Notes: generated from the sequence alone by a model not told the origin. 64,000 nt of DNA from Neobacillus jeddahensis (GCF_000612625.1 NZ_CCAS010000021.1:1-64000), one strand, 5' to 3'. Positions 1 to 8,052 are shown, counted from the stretch's first letter. Program-made: numbers and translations.

Positions 1-300
1 CCTGTCACGCCTCGGATTTTGTCGAAGATTGATAGTTATTTAGAGTGATGGAAAGTGATAGAATATAGTTGCAGTTGAATATTGTTGGGGTGGTTGGTTG
101 TCTCTTCTTTCCGTTATTAGGAAAGGAGGTGATCATCATGGAAACATTTCTTGAAATTCTACGAGAAGTTCTGAAGGGAATTGCGAGGGAAGTATGTGCA
201 TATTTTTTTCGGAAGAATGTTCTAGAAAACGAGAAAACCACCCTACGCCGTCGCAAGCAAAAGGGTGGTTCTAATAAATAATTAACCTAGACAACCATCA
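1..300 (+). repeat. Dispersed repeat family A, most intact copy (small-peptide cassette)
   Basis: This is one copy of a cassette that recurs in degraded form at about 6418-6690, 32648-32900 and 48990-49160. Each copy carries some of the same parts: a GTGCCTGTCACGCC-like left end, a strong ribosome binding site, a short basic peptide reading frame, a conserved tail containing CACCCTGAC, and a hairpin terminator. The left end starts at the window border, so the true boundary is not visible. No transposase is associated with it. Confidence 0.7.
139..281 (+). CDS. Small amphipathic/basic peptide of repeat family A
   Basis: A 47-codon gene beginning ATGGAAACATTT behind GAAAGGAGGTGAT, a near-perfect ribosome binding site; the upstream ATG at 69 has no such site. 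The product starts METFLEILREVLKGIAREV, a likely amphipathic helix with regular E/K/R spacing, and ends in a strongly basic tail (RRRKQKGG). There is no cleavable signal peptide or long hydrophobic segment. Near its 3' end the DNA contains an inverted repeat AACCACCCT/AGGGTGGTT that is kept in the copy at about 6510-6545. The function is unknown. Repetition in the genome, small size and an own terminator fit a selfish or toxin-like peptide, but that is inference. Confidence 0.5.
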
Positions 301-322
301 CCCTGACGGTAGAGGCTGCAGA

Positions 323-356
323 AGAGAAGTGCTAGCAACACTTCTCTCTTTTTTAT
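323..356 (+). terminator. Intrinsic terminator of the family A cassette
   Basis: Stem AGAGAAGTG/CACTTCTCT followed by a T-rich run. Equivalent hairpins follow the cassette copies at about 6597 and 32870. Confidence 0.75.
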
Positions 357-423
357 TATATGTCCATTATACATAAAAATATTCTTGTTGAGAAGGACTA
401 TTCCCTGCCTCCTCTGTTATTCT

Positions 424-813
424 TGTGCCTGTCACGCCCCGAGCCAATCCTGAAACTGAGTTTTGGTAGGATATGAGATTGATAGCAACTTACTTCAAAT
501 TGCAACGTAAGCAAAAGATATCTTTAATTAGGTTTTATCGACAAAGTTCGATTGGAGAAAAGATAAATCCGTTGTTTAGTAAGCTTTGTTATTACTAATC
601 AATCGTTTGTGTAGTGTCGGCTCGTAGGGCAATATGTGGAGGCTTGTTGAATCTGGAAAATCTAATCAATTTCTGGGGAAATATTGTTCTTTTTGTAAGG
701 TTGGGTTTACAATTCTCGCATGAATGAAAGGCCGAATCTTCCTCTATGGCAGCATTGGTACAGATTTTAATCAATCGTTTGGTTAATAGCAGTCTTGTCG
801 ATACATAGGGATA
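424..813. repeat. Dispersed repeat family B, full-length copy
   Basis: About 380 bp, closely matched at 23522-23897. The 3' half recurs at 41264-41472 and the first 70 bp at 3056-3126. It begins GTGCCTGTCACGCCCCG and has internal copies of ATCAATCGTTTG near positions 598 and 768. Neither strand is open throughout, and differences between copies alter both possible translations, so it does not look like a conserved protein gene. It may be a non-autonomous mobile element or a structured RNA. The region 300-1028 otherwise holds only terminators and a GGACGGTT-type fragment. Confidence 0.7.
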
Positions 814-841
814 ATTAGAATATAGCTTGAGTTCAACAAAA

Positions 842-875
842 AAGTAAGAGCCACCCTGCTCTTACTTTTTCTTTT
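842..875 (+). terminator. Intrinsic terminator
   Basis: AAGTAAGAGC and GCTCTTACTT form a 10-bp stem followed by TTTTCTTTT. The gene it serves is not evident; it lies at the end of repeat copy B. Confidence 0.7.
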
Positions 876-1028
876 CAATATTGAGTGGTTGACCCAGTTA
901 CGTGGGCATGAAGGCTTTTATCGTCCTATGTAAGGGAAGCGTCGAATTTTGACCACCAGAACCGTCCCCATGGTTCTTTTTAACAAGGATAATCTGTAGT
1001 AATTAGAGAATTTAATAGTAACTGGGAG

Positions 1029-1388
1029 GTGGTAATAATAAAGGTTAAACGAATTGTTGCCAATGTAGAGACGCAGGACATTTCTAAAGCAAAGCAATTC
1101 TACGAGGAAATACTTGGACTTGATCAATTAATGAATCACGGATTTATTGCAACCTACGGTTCACATGAGAAAATGGCTGTTGAAATCAGTTTCCTTTCTG
1201 AGGGAGGATCTGGAACATTAGCACCTGACTTGTCAATTGAGGTTGATGATCTTGATACAGCACTCACCCGCATAAAAGAAGCAGGGATTCCAATTGAGTA
1301 TGGACCAGTTGAAGAACCATGGGGGGTTCGTCGCTTTTATGTAAGAGATCCATTCGGGAAGTTAGTCAATATTCTTACCCATCTATAA
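1029..1388 (+). CDS. VOC-superfamily protein (glyoxalase/bleomycin-resistance fold)
   Basis: A 119-residue single-domain protein of the vicinal oxygen chelate fold. It has two beta-alpha-beta-beta-beta halves, an N-terminal IVANVETQDISKAKQFYEE segment typical of the family, and a C-terminal RFYVRDPFGKLVNIL segment. Members bind a divalent metal and act as isomerases, dioxygenases or drug-binding proteins; the substrate cannot be deduced. The only standard start in frame is GTG at 1029, but that codon overlaps the ribosome binding site GGGAGGT (1024-1030). Spacing and homologue length would better fit the ATA codon at 1038, an unusual start. The gene stands alone, with a bidirectional terminator downstream. 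Confidence 0.8.
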   Translation: MVIIKVKRIVANVETQDISKAKQFYEEILGLDQLMNHGFIATYGSHEKMAVEISFLSEGGSGTLAPDLSIEVDDLDTALTRIKEAGIPIEYGPVEEPWGVRRFYVRDPFGKLVNILTHL

Positions 1389-1553
1389 ACAAATGATATA
1401 TCAGACGTGTTGAACTTCCTCAAACGGGGGCGATTATCGAAAGATGAATCCGCGTGCCTGTTTCATGTTTAGGGCAGGTTGTAGAGGATAGAGTCCAGCA
1501 TTAATAGTGGTGAATCGTATCATAAGTAAATGCGTTTTTTTTTAGAATATATA

Positions 1554-1606
1554 AAAAGCCCAAAATGAACAGGTTATGAAGAAAAACTTGTTCATTTTGG
1601 GCTTTT
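1554..1606. terminator. Strong bidirectional terminator
   Basis: A perfect 18-bp inverted repeat, AAAAGCCCAAAATGAACA with its complement, with A and T runs at either end. It separates the VOC gene from the convergent DUF4153 gene. Confidence 0.9.
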
Positions 1607-1644
1607 ATAAGGAAGAACAGCATCGCTATATGAAGGGAGCCGTT

Positions 1645-2892
1645 CTAATTAAAAATTAAAGGAAAAGTAAATGCAACGAAAGCTGCCCAAAGTCCGTAGA
1701 CCGGCAGATACTTAGTAACCGCATCTTGGATGGTGGAAGGTCCGGTTTTGTTTTGTAGAAAACGCATATAGGAGACCATAATCCAAATCAGATTTCCCCA
1801 GATAAGTATATTTACGCCTAAAACAGCAAGCCTGTTGGGTGTAATCCCGTAAGAAGAAAGTCGGAATACGATGGCTGACAAAGCCACACTGTCAATGATA
1901 AGAGCAAGAACAATTAGGGCGAAATTTATATAATCAGAAATGTTCTTTTTCTCATCTGAACCGCTTTCGGTAATGGAAAATATGGTAACGACCAATACAC
2001 CAAGGAGGATTCCGTTGAAGACTATCAGGAAATTGCGATCCAAGAATGGATTTTTTTCGATCCAAATAACCGTTATAAGATAGACCAATAATGTAGCTAA
2101 GACAAGAGGACTAAAAATTTTAGCTATATACGGTGTAATATTCTTAGCAAGTTTAAGATTCTTTGATACTAGGTAGGTAGCCACAATTGCAAGACCTGCA
2201 GCACCAAATAACACGACATTTCTAAAATAAAAATCTTCTATATCCAAGTCGACAAAGCTAAATAACTGCATGGTTAATGCTGCTAACAGCATTCCACTAA
2301 TGGCCATGCTGGCGTAGAGTATGCAAAATTCTAAATTAAATTTAAGATAGGCTAATCTCGTGCTGCCTTCCCGATATTCATTTCCTGTAAATGCAAGCCC
2401 AAGCAATCCCCATAAAAATATAGGAAGGTGTAAATAAGCAAGGATAATACTGTCTTTATTATTTAATGGCAGCATATTAAGATATAACCCGGAGATTAGG
2501 AACAAGGATGCAAGGATATAAAGAACATTCTTTTTGGGAGCATTATTAAATACGAAATAGGCTGCAATAAAGGGAAGAATCCCAAAAGCAAGATTAATTG
2601 GGGCAATTGCTTGCTGTTCGACATAATGGAAAATGATTCTGGTGCTTATCCCAGCTAAAATGGCTAAAATGCCTATGAATAAGAAACCTCTCTGAAGCAA
2701 GGAAGCTTTTTCTGCATGCGCCGTCTCCTTGAAATGCAATCTTTCATACCAAACGGCAAGAACCTGCGAATCAGGATTTTGTTCCCAGGCGTGTAAGAAT
2801 GATTTTTTAAAAGCTTTGGGGTCATTTCTAAACATTCTCTCCAGCACATGGGGGTTAGCAATATTTTCAATAATCAAATTGTCTATGTCCAT
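1645..2892 (-). CDS. DUF4153-like multi-pass membrane protein
   Basis: A 415-residue integral membrane protein with a cytosolic N-terminal segment of about 70 residues (MDIDNLIIENIANPHVLER) and roughly ten hydrophobic helices through to a C-terminal FTFPLIFN. The C-terminal part, with SAIVFRLSSYGITPNRLAVL, resembles the core of DUF4153 proteins, whose function is not established. The start is taken at 2892 because GGGAGGG lies just upstream; a further ATG at 2925 lacks a site. It is read toward the terminator at 1554-1606. A 20-residue peptide gene lies about 230 bp upstream on the same strand. Confidence 0.7.
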   Translation of the reverse strand: MDIDNLIIENIANPHVLERMFRNDPKAFKKSFLHAWEQNPDSQVLAVWYERLHFKETAHAEKASLLQRGFLFIGILAILAGISTRIIFHYVEQQAIAPINLAFGILPFIAAYFVFNNAPKKNVLYILASLFLISGLYLNMLPLNNKDSIILAYLHLPIFLWGLLGLAFTGNEYREGSTRLAYLKFNLEFCILYASMAISGMLLAALTMQLFSFVDLDIEDFYFRNVVLFGAAGLAIVATYLVSKNLKLAKNITPYIAKIFSPLVLATLLVYLITVIWIEKNPFLDRNFLIVFNGILLGVLVVTIFSITESGSDEKKNISDYINFALIVLALIIDSVALSAIVFRLSSYGITPNRLAVLGVNILIWGNLIWIMVSYMRFLQNKTGPSTIQDAVTKYLPVYGLWAAFVAFTFPLIFN

Positions 2893-3055
2893 GGTTTTCC
2901 CTCCCTGTTTATTTGATATTAACATGCTATTTATTGATTAACAATAAATTTTTATTAAATTTAGTGGTATTTTTGTTGTTAAATTGGTATTTTGGACAAA
3001 AATAAATACATTCCTCATTACAAAAATGCTCTATAACTTTAATCTATTTGGATTT

Positions 3056-3126
3056 TGGTGCCTGCCACGCCCCGAGCCAATCCTGAACTGCATTTGGTAG
3101 GATATGAGATTGATAGCAACTTACTA
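3056..3126. repeat. Repeat family B, 5' fragment
   Basis: Matches the first about 70 bp of the copy at 424-813, from GTGCCTGCCACGCCCCG to TGATAGCAACTTACT. It ends where the stop codon of the small reverse-strand peptide gene begins. Confidence 0.65.
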
Positions 3127-3186
3127 GTAGATTGCAAAAGCAATCTCGAAAATCAAAGCGATCAATAATAGTAAATTTCCCATCAT
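3124..3186 (-). CDS. 20-residue hydrophobic peptide
   Basis: Reverse-strand reading frame encoding MMGNLLLLIALIFEIAFAIY, preceded by GAAGGAGAAGGTGA at good spacing, which is a strong translation signal for so short a gene. The peptide is essentially one membrane-spanning helix with a single glutamate. An inverted repeat TTTTATGA/TCATAAAA lies just upstream (about 3209-3229) and might be an operator or an mRNA hairpin. It could be a small membrane regulator, a type I toxin-like peptide, or a leader for the downstream DUF4153 gene about 230 bp away. No homologue was recognised. Confidence 0.45.
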   Translation of the reverse strand: MMGNLLLLIALIFEIAFAIY

Positions 3187-3443
3187 GGTTTCACCTTCTC
3201 CTTCAAATGTTTTTTATGAACTCATCATAAAAACTGCCCGATGGAAGCGTATAGAAAAATGGTGAGTTGTATCCAGAAGGGAATAAGATGTAAAAAAGCA
3301 GTAAGCTATAAAGCTTACCGCATAATAATCTGTTTAATTTGGAAAGTAACCGCTTAGAAAGTTGAAGAAACTGCGTGAAATCAAGGTTTGTCGGTCACAA
3401 ATTGTTATTAATTTTTTGCAAAAAACAGGACACGATGCACCTC

Positions 3444-3472
3444 TTGTCAGATGGTTAAATTCATGTTATGTT
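3444..3472 (+). promoter_or_regulatory. Sigma-A type promoter of the leader/ABC-ATPase locus
   Basis: TTGTCA at 3444-3449, a 17-bp spacer, and TATGTT at 3467-3472. The same boxes and spacing are preserved in the duplicated locus (22848-22876), although several spacer bases differ. Confidence 0.65.
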
Positions 3473-3511
3473 TGTATTGCTATAAAAATAAATCGTAACG
3501 AGGTGAGGATA

Positions 3512-3556
3512 ATGAATACCAAAAAATATACGTTTTATCCTCATATTGCTTTTTAG
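3512..3556 (+). CDS. 14-codon leader peptide of the ABC-class ATPase gene
   Basis: MNTKKYTFYPHIAF, translated from a strong site (GAGGTGAGG) and located between promoter and terminators. The duplicate at 22916-22960 reads METKKYMSYPHIAF, so the C-terminal YPHIAF is retained although flanking codons changed. Its position directly before two terminator hairpins suggests a ribosome-stalling attenuation leader of the kind that controls antibiotic-responsive genes in Firmicutes. That role is inferred from layout. Confidence 0.6.
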   Translation: MNTKKYTFYPHIAF

Positions 3557-3578
3557 ATATTTATTTACGAATACATTA

Positions 3579-3615
3579 GGCTCTGAGGGTAGGATTCACT
3601 CTCAGGGCTTTTATA
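3579..3615 (+). terminator. First leader hairpin/terminator
   Basis: GGCTCTGAG pairs with CTCAGGGC (one G-T pair) around a 12-13 base loop and is followed by TTTTATATTT. It lies 22 bp after the leader stop codon. The conserved counterpart is at 22982-23018. Confidence 0.65.
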
Positions 3616-3656
3616 TTTAGGCAGAAGGAACGTTTAAGCTTTCTTGCCAATCTATG

Positions 3657-3690
3657 ACAGCCACTTATGGAGTGGCTGTTATTTTTTTGT
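3657..3690 (+). terminator. Second, strong leader terminator (attenuator)
   Basis: A perfect ACAGCCAC/GTGGCTGT stem followed by TTATTTTTTT, located between the leader and the ATPase start. Transcription from the mapped promoter must pass it to reach the ATPase. A weaker GGCA/TGCC helix (about 3620-3648) lies between the two terminators and could take part in an alternative fold. Confidence 0.8.
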
Positions 3691-3733
3691 TGTCCATTAT
3701 TCACGCTTTCCAAATATGAAAGGATGATATTTT

Positions 3734-5422
3734 ATTAAAAGACTCGCTCAATATTTTCGCTCCTTACAATCCAGCCAGACATCTTACGGGATGATTTATG
3801 AAGATCCAATCTATTGGAATAATGATGTTGCTTATTACATTGAACAGACACATAAACTCACACTGGATAAACCATGTATCACCATAAAAATACCTTTTGA
3901 CCGTCTCGGCTTAACTGAAAATATGGATCAAGTTGTTCTCGCAGATTTTGCATTAAGAGAATGGGTTGATCATATGGAGGGATTAAATAAATCGATTTAT
4001 AACCGCTCACGTACTGATAAAGAAAATGGTGCTTTTTATTGTTTTCGTCCAACCAATGTGGTGTTGCAACGTAATGCATCCTATGTCGAATTCATCTCGG
4101 AAAAATGGTATCTATGCTTAATGATTACCGTTCAACTTCCATTCAAGAATAATAATAAAGCGATGCGCATGCTCTGCAAACTGCTTCCAAAAGAAGTGGA
4201 GAAGTTTATTGCCAAGTTTGATCTCATCAAATTAAATGATGCCTATGAATTGGTAAAAAAGCAAACTATGATTCGCGAATGGCTGAAATCCAGTGGTTAT
4301 TGTGCCTTTATTGGGAATGGCAGCATTTTGCCAAGAAATCAAGACAACAGCGGGCCACTAGAGGGTGCCATGCCTTTTACATCCCCGGAAGATGTTGAAG
4401 TTGAAATTGGTGGTTGGCGAGGAATGGGAATAAAACAGGGTGTGACGGTCATCACCGGCGGTGGTTATTCAGGTAAAAGCACAATGCTGGATGCGCTCAA
4501 TTCCGGGATTTACAATCACATTATGGGTGACGGACGAGAATTTGTGATCACAGATCAAAGTGCAATGGAAATAGCTGCAGAGGAAGGCCGTTCCATAAAA
4601 AATATCAATATTACGCCTTTTATAAAATGGATACCCAATAGTTCGGCTGAACTGTTTTCGACTGACTACGCCTCCGGTTCCACCTCTCAAGCCGCAAATA
4701 TTATGGAGGCAATCAACTTCGGGTGTAAGCTTCTTCTTATTGATGAAGACAGAAGTGCGACCAATTTTATGATTCAAGACAGCAAAATGCGTTCATTAAT
4801 CAAGCATGAACCGATTACACCTTTTACGGAACGTGTCAGGGAGCTTTATGAGGCTGTTGGGGTATCTTCCGTTCTTGTGATTGGAGGTAGCGGGGAATTT
4901 TTATCCGTAGCCGATCAAATTATCCTGATGGACAATTTTGAGCCAAAAAACGTAACCGAGGAAGCAAAAAGTTTATGTGAACACGACCAACCACAAGAAC
5001 GTATCCCCCTTACAAAATGGGAGATAGAAAGGAAAATAACCACCGATCACTTTTCGAGCTATCCACAGGGAAGTGGTACAGAAAAGCTGATGGTTTCAAC
5101 GATGGGATACATGATGATAGGTGATGAACAAATTGATATCAGAGGGCTTTACAATGTCACATCACAGGCCCAGCTTGCAGCTATTGCCTTTTTAATTCGA
5201 AAAATAGCTATAAATAATCAGGGGCGCCACATCTTCCTTCATGAAAAGATCCAAAAAGCTCTCGAAGATATGGAGAGAGACGGAGTGGATAGTGTATTTT
5301 CTGCCTTTTTTCCTGGTTTCGAAAGATGGCTTGAATTACCTAGAATGAATGAAGTATTATCTGTCATAAACCGAATGAAACATGTGAATTCCATTCAGAT
5401 TGAGCCCGCTGAACACCTCTAA
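3734..5422 (+). CDS. ABC-class ATPase (PF09818/COG3044 type), AUU start
   Basis: A 562-residue P-loop ATPase of the soluble ABC-class family that includes the trypanosome RNA-binding protein MRB1590; the bacterial role is not established. Visible motifs include a Walker A-like GGGYSGKSTML near residue 240, Walker B LLLIDEDRSATNFM near 340, and switch-like VLVIGGSGEFL near 385. The first ATG is at 3791. However, the family N-terminus (KRLAQYFRSLQSS...YGMIYED) is encoded further upstream in the same frame, from ATT at 3734. That ATT sits 8 nt after AAGGATG, so AUU is the likely start, as in infC. Expression appears to depend on readthrough of the leader terminators. There is no transmembrane segment. 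Confidence 0.75.
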   Translation: MKRLAQYFRSLQSSQTSYGMIYEDPIYWNNDVAYYIEQTHKLTLDKPCITIKIPFDRLGLTENMDQVVLADFALREWVDHMEGLNKSIYNRSRTDKENGAFYCFRPTNVVLQRNASYVEFISEKWYLCLMITVQLPFKNNNKAMRMLCKLLPKEVEKFIAKFDLIKLNDAYELVKKQTMIREWLKSSGYCAFIGNGSILPRNQDNSGPLEGAMPFTSPEDVEVEIGGWRGMGIKQGVTVITGGGYSGKSTMLDALNSGIYNHIMGDGREFVITDQSAMEIAAEEGRSIKNINITPFIKWIPNSSAELFSTDYASGSTSQAANIMEAINFGCKLLLIDEDRSATNFMIQDSKMRSLIKHEPITPFTERVRELYEAVGVSSVLVIGGSGEFLSVADQIILMDNFEPKNVTEEAKSLCEHDQPQERIPLTKWEIERKITTDHFSSYPQGSGTEKLMVSTMGYMMIGDEQIDIRGLYNVTSQAQLAAIAFLIRKIAINNQGRHIFLHEKIQKALEDMERDGVDSVFSAFFPGFERWLELPRMNEVLSVINRMKHVNSIQIEPAEHL

Positions 5423-5549
5423 TTATGACATAAATGTTGATTATCTTTATCGGTGCGTGACAGGCACCGATATTTAGACACTCTGAAGTTATCTCTTAAA
5501 TAGCCCGCTCCTTTTTGTTCTGGATAAAACTAAGGTTAAGGTTCGCCTA

Positions 5550-5598
5550 TTGACATCATTTTTATTAGAGGTATACTCGTGTTAAGGCGAACTGTTCG
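5550..5598 (+). promoter_or_regulatory. marR promoter with putative operator
   Basis: TTGACA at 5550-5555 and TATACT at 5572-5577 with a 16-bp spacer. Immediately downstream is the inverted repeat CGAAC-T-GTTCG (5588-5598), placed for autorepression by the MarR protein. The spacing of one base distinguishes it from a LexA box. Confidence 0.55.
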
Positions 5599-5656
5599 TT
5601 TTTGAACTATTTGATTACGTACTGTTTATAATTGAACGAAAAGGTGGGTTTTAGAA

Positions 5657-6109
5657 ATGGAAAGCAATCCACAAAGTGGCCAAACAAAAGCATTGCTTAT
5701 TTCTTTCAGAGAAATGCATAAGCTTTTCCGTAAATGGGGTTTAGAGGCTATCTCAAATAGTGATTTAACCATGCCACAATTCTGGATATTACAAGTCATT
5801 CAAGCAGGGGTCGTTATGCCTCAGAAAACATTAGTTGAACATCTCCAATTTTCAAAAAGTACACTTAGTACGAGTATTGAAGGATTAGTTTCCGCCGGTT
5901 TAATAGAAAGAAGTATACCAGAAAATAATCGTCGGGAAGTACAACTTAAACTAACGGCGAAAGGTGAACAACAGGTTCAACAAATCTTTGAGGACCCAAG
6001 TGGTTTGTTCCAAAGGATGAATCGGGCTTTAGCACAATTAGCACCGGAAAAAATAGAGTCATTATTATCCATTCAAGAAGAATTGTATGAATTATTGTCA
6101 GAGGAATAG
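5657..6109 (+). CDS. MarR-family transcriptional regulator
   Basis: A 150-residue winged-helix repressor of the MarR family, with AAAAGGTGG upstream of the ATG. Helix-turn-helix and wing are seen in PQKTLVEHLQFSKSTLSTSI followed by LVSAGLIERS and the basic wing segment NNRREVQLKLTAKG. Such proteins usually bind small aromatic ligands and repress adjacent or own genes. The neighbouring downstream gene is a small zinc-ribbon protein on the same strand about 100 bp away. The real target is not evident, and a self-operator is suggested by the inverted repeat upstream. Confidence 0.9.
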   Translation: MESNPQSGQTKALLISFREMHKLFRKWGLEAISNSDLTMPQFWILQVIQAGVVMPQKTLVEHLQFSKSTLSTSIEGLVSAGLIERSIPENNRREVQLKLTAKGEQQVQQIFEDPSGLFQRMNRALAQLAPEKIESLLSIQEELYELLSEE

Positions 6110-6210
6110 AGAATTTCTACGGTGGGGGAAGTAAGTTTTGTTAGAATGATCTTGTCATCTGAATCCCTATAGCTATAAATTGATCCATGTAGAAAAGGGG
6201 GGGATAAAAA

Positions 6211-6402
6211 ATGTCTTACTATGTTACGTGTAGTGGATGTTTAAAAAAGTTTGAACTTCCTGAAGGGAGCTATCAATACAAACTTTACAAACAAGGAAAG
6301 ACAAAATATTATCATTGTGAAAAATGTAACGATAAAATACGCTTTTCTGCTATAAAACATCTTTTCGGAAAAGGGAATATTTCTTTTATAGATAATCAAT
6401 AG
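6211..6402 (+). CDS. Small zinc-ribbon protein
   Basis: A 63-residue protein with two cysteine pairs, CSGC near residues 8-11 and CEKC near 36-39, forming a treble-clef or zinc-ribbon type knuckle, and a basic C-terminus. It has a strong purine-rich site (AAAAGGGGGGG) before the ATG. No enzymatic motif is present; DNA, RNA or protein binding is possible. A decayed second copy of its C-terminal half lies at 40682-40801, so the gene was duplicated within this genome. Confidence 0.65.
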   Translation: MSYYVTCSGCLKKFELPEGSYQYKLYKQGKTKYYHCEKCNDKIRFSAIKHLFGKGNISFIDNQ

Positions 6403-6417
6403 TTCTTTTTTGGCTAT

Positions 6418-6690
6418 GGTGCCTGTCACGTCCCGATATTTGTCGAAGATTGATGGGTTTTTAGAAAGATAGGAAATGATAGAATTGAGTTGCAGCTGAA
6501 AACAAGAAAACCACCCTGCGCCGTCGGGAGCAAAAGGGTGGTTCGCATAAATAACCAACATTGACCACCACCACCCTGACGATAGAGGTTGCAGGGAGAA
6601 GTGTTGACGCATTTCTCTTTTTTATTATATCCCCATTATACATAAAAGTATTCCTGTTGAGAGGGAGGAAATACCCATCCCATCCCGATG
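6418..6690 (+). repeat. Repeat family A, truncated copy
   Basis: Shares GTGCCTGTCACG, TGTCGAAGATTGATGG, the AACCACCCT...AGGGTGGTT hairpin, the CACCCTGAC tail and the terminator hairpin with the copy at 1-300. It lacks the N-terminal half of the peptide frame and its ribosome binding site, so it is non-coding. Another GATGCCTGTCACGCCCCG end follows at 6689-6706. Confidence 0.65.
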
Positions 6691-6716
6691 CCTGTCACGC
6701 CCCGATATAAGTTGAA

Positions 6717-7670
6717 CTAAGTATAAGACTGATATAAATGTGCTGGAACCGGAATATCAGGATCTACCGAAAGTGTATTAATATAGGTATGGATATAAGC
6801 ATCTCGAAACTGGCTTGGGGTAATGCCTTCATAATTTTTGAATAGCCTCATAAAGTACTTTTCATCTTTAAATTTTAAATCATAGGAAATCTCTTTGATT
6901 GTTTTGTTGGTTGTACATAATAGTTCCTTTGCCTTGTTGATCTTTAAGGTATTAATATATCTGATCGTACTCATCCTAAGGTTTTTTTTGAATAGGCGGG
7001 TTAAATGATCAGGATTAAATGAGAATGAATCAGCAATTTCCTTTACACTTAAGTCCTCATAAATATTCACACGAATCCATTCTAAAATCTGAGCGAATTT
7101 TTGGGAATTCTCTGTATGGTTGGTCGTGCTATGCAGTAACTGCCTATGATACTGTTCAGTCAATTCAATTAATAGTTCTGTCACTACATAATCAACAGCA
7201 AATGTACTGTAGTAAGACGCATTAGCAATGTCTAAAATCTGCTTCATCAATATATAAGGCTTATCTGTATAAGTGACTCGAAAGTATGCTGGTAGAAATA
7301 TAGAACTATTAATAATGGCTTTATGGCAGTCAATTTCAGAAGCCATTAAATGGTTGATTAATTGTTCCTTTGAATATGAAACCGTTTCCAAACGAGGAAA
7401 AAAATGAAGCCAGAAGAAACTTGCACCCTTTTGAGATGGGAGATAACCAAAATAAGGAACTCCTGGAGGAATTAGTAATACGTCACCGGGCTGTATTTCA
7501 TATTGCCTACTTTCAACTTGTATATAAATAGAGTGATGTATTCCTATGATTAATTCAAAATCTCTGCTTAACAGCATTTCCTTATGCTTCCAATCTTCAG
7601 CACTAACAAATTGGCCACACTTATAATACGCCAGCGGTCTTTCAATATTGATTTTCCACAGTAAATCCAT
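6717..7670 (-). CDS. AraC-family transcriptional regulator
   Basis: A 317-residue protein with an N-terminal cupin-type sugar-sensing domain, including YEIQPGDVLLIPPGVPYFGY, and a C-terminal AraC/XylS DNA-binding domain. The two helix-turn-helix motifs are SVKEIADSFSFNPDHLTRLF and TIKEISYDLKFKDEKYFMRL. It is divergent from the GPH symporter and GH127 genes, with a roughly 380-bp intergenic region, so it probably activates that pair in response to an arabinose-containing sugar. The C-terminal tail runs about 20 residues past the usual family end. Confidence 0.9.
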   Translation of the reverse strand: MDLLWKINIERPLAYYKCGQFVSAEDWKHKEMLLSRDFELIIGIHHSIYIQVESRQYEIQPGDVLLIPPGVPYFGYLPSQKGASFFWLHFFPRLETVSYSKEQLINHLMASEIDCHKAIINSSIFLPAYFRVTYTDKPYILMKQILDIANASYYSTFAVDYVVTELLIELTEQYHRQLLHSTTNHTENSQKFAQILEWIRVNIYEDLSVKEIADSFSFNPDHLTRLFKKNLRMSTIRYINTLKINKAKELLCTTNKTIKEISYDLKFKDEKYFMRLFKNYEGITPSQFRDAYIHTYINTLSVDPDIPVPAHLYQSYT

Positions 7671-7916
7671 TTTTCATCACCTATTCCTAATATTCTTGCC
7701 TCATAATCGAATAGAAATTACTAATTAATAAACCAAAAATCGTTTTTATCTACCTTTACTGAAGAGAAAACAATAATATATGTAATTATATCACAAATAA
7801 CCAGATAAAATGCAGATTTATATAGGTGTTAAATGTATTATGGCTATTTCATAATTCATTTGTTAAGTCGGAAAAAACCACCAAAACTACTTTTTTAGCA
7901 GTTCTCTTCCATGTTA

Positions 7917-7931
7917 TAAAGCGTTTACAAT
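7917..7931. promoter_or_regulatory. cre-like catabolite-repression site
   Basis: On the reverse strand the sequence reads TTGTAAACGCTTTAT, matching the CcpA cre pattern at all but one position. It lies in the regulator-symporter intergenic region about 120 bp before the symporter start. Carbon catabolite repression of the symporter is inferred. Confidence 0.45.
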
Positions 7932-8052
7932 AACGTTATAGATGAAGGGAATCTTTCTTCTTCCAATAATGGCCATTATTGTTTTCTGCGTAAACGCTCT
8001 ATTAATACCGCTTTCAAAAATATTTGAATTCCATTTTCAGGAGGCTTCATTT

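Noticed and set aside
5588-5598. Possible LexA box CGAACTGTTCG before the MarR gene
   Set aside because: Half-site spacing is one base; it is better explained as an operator of the MarR protein.
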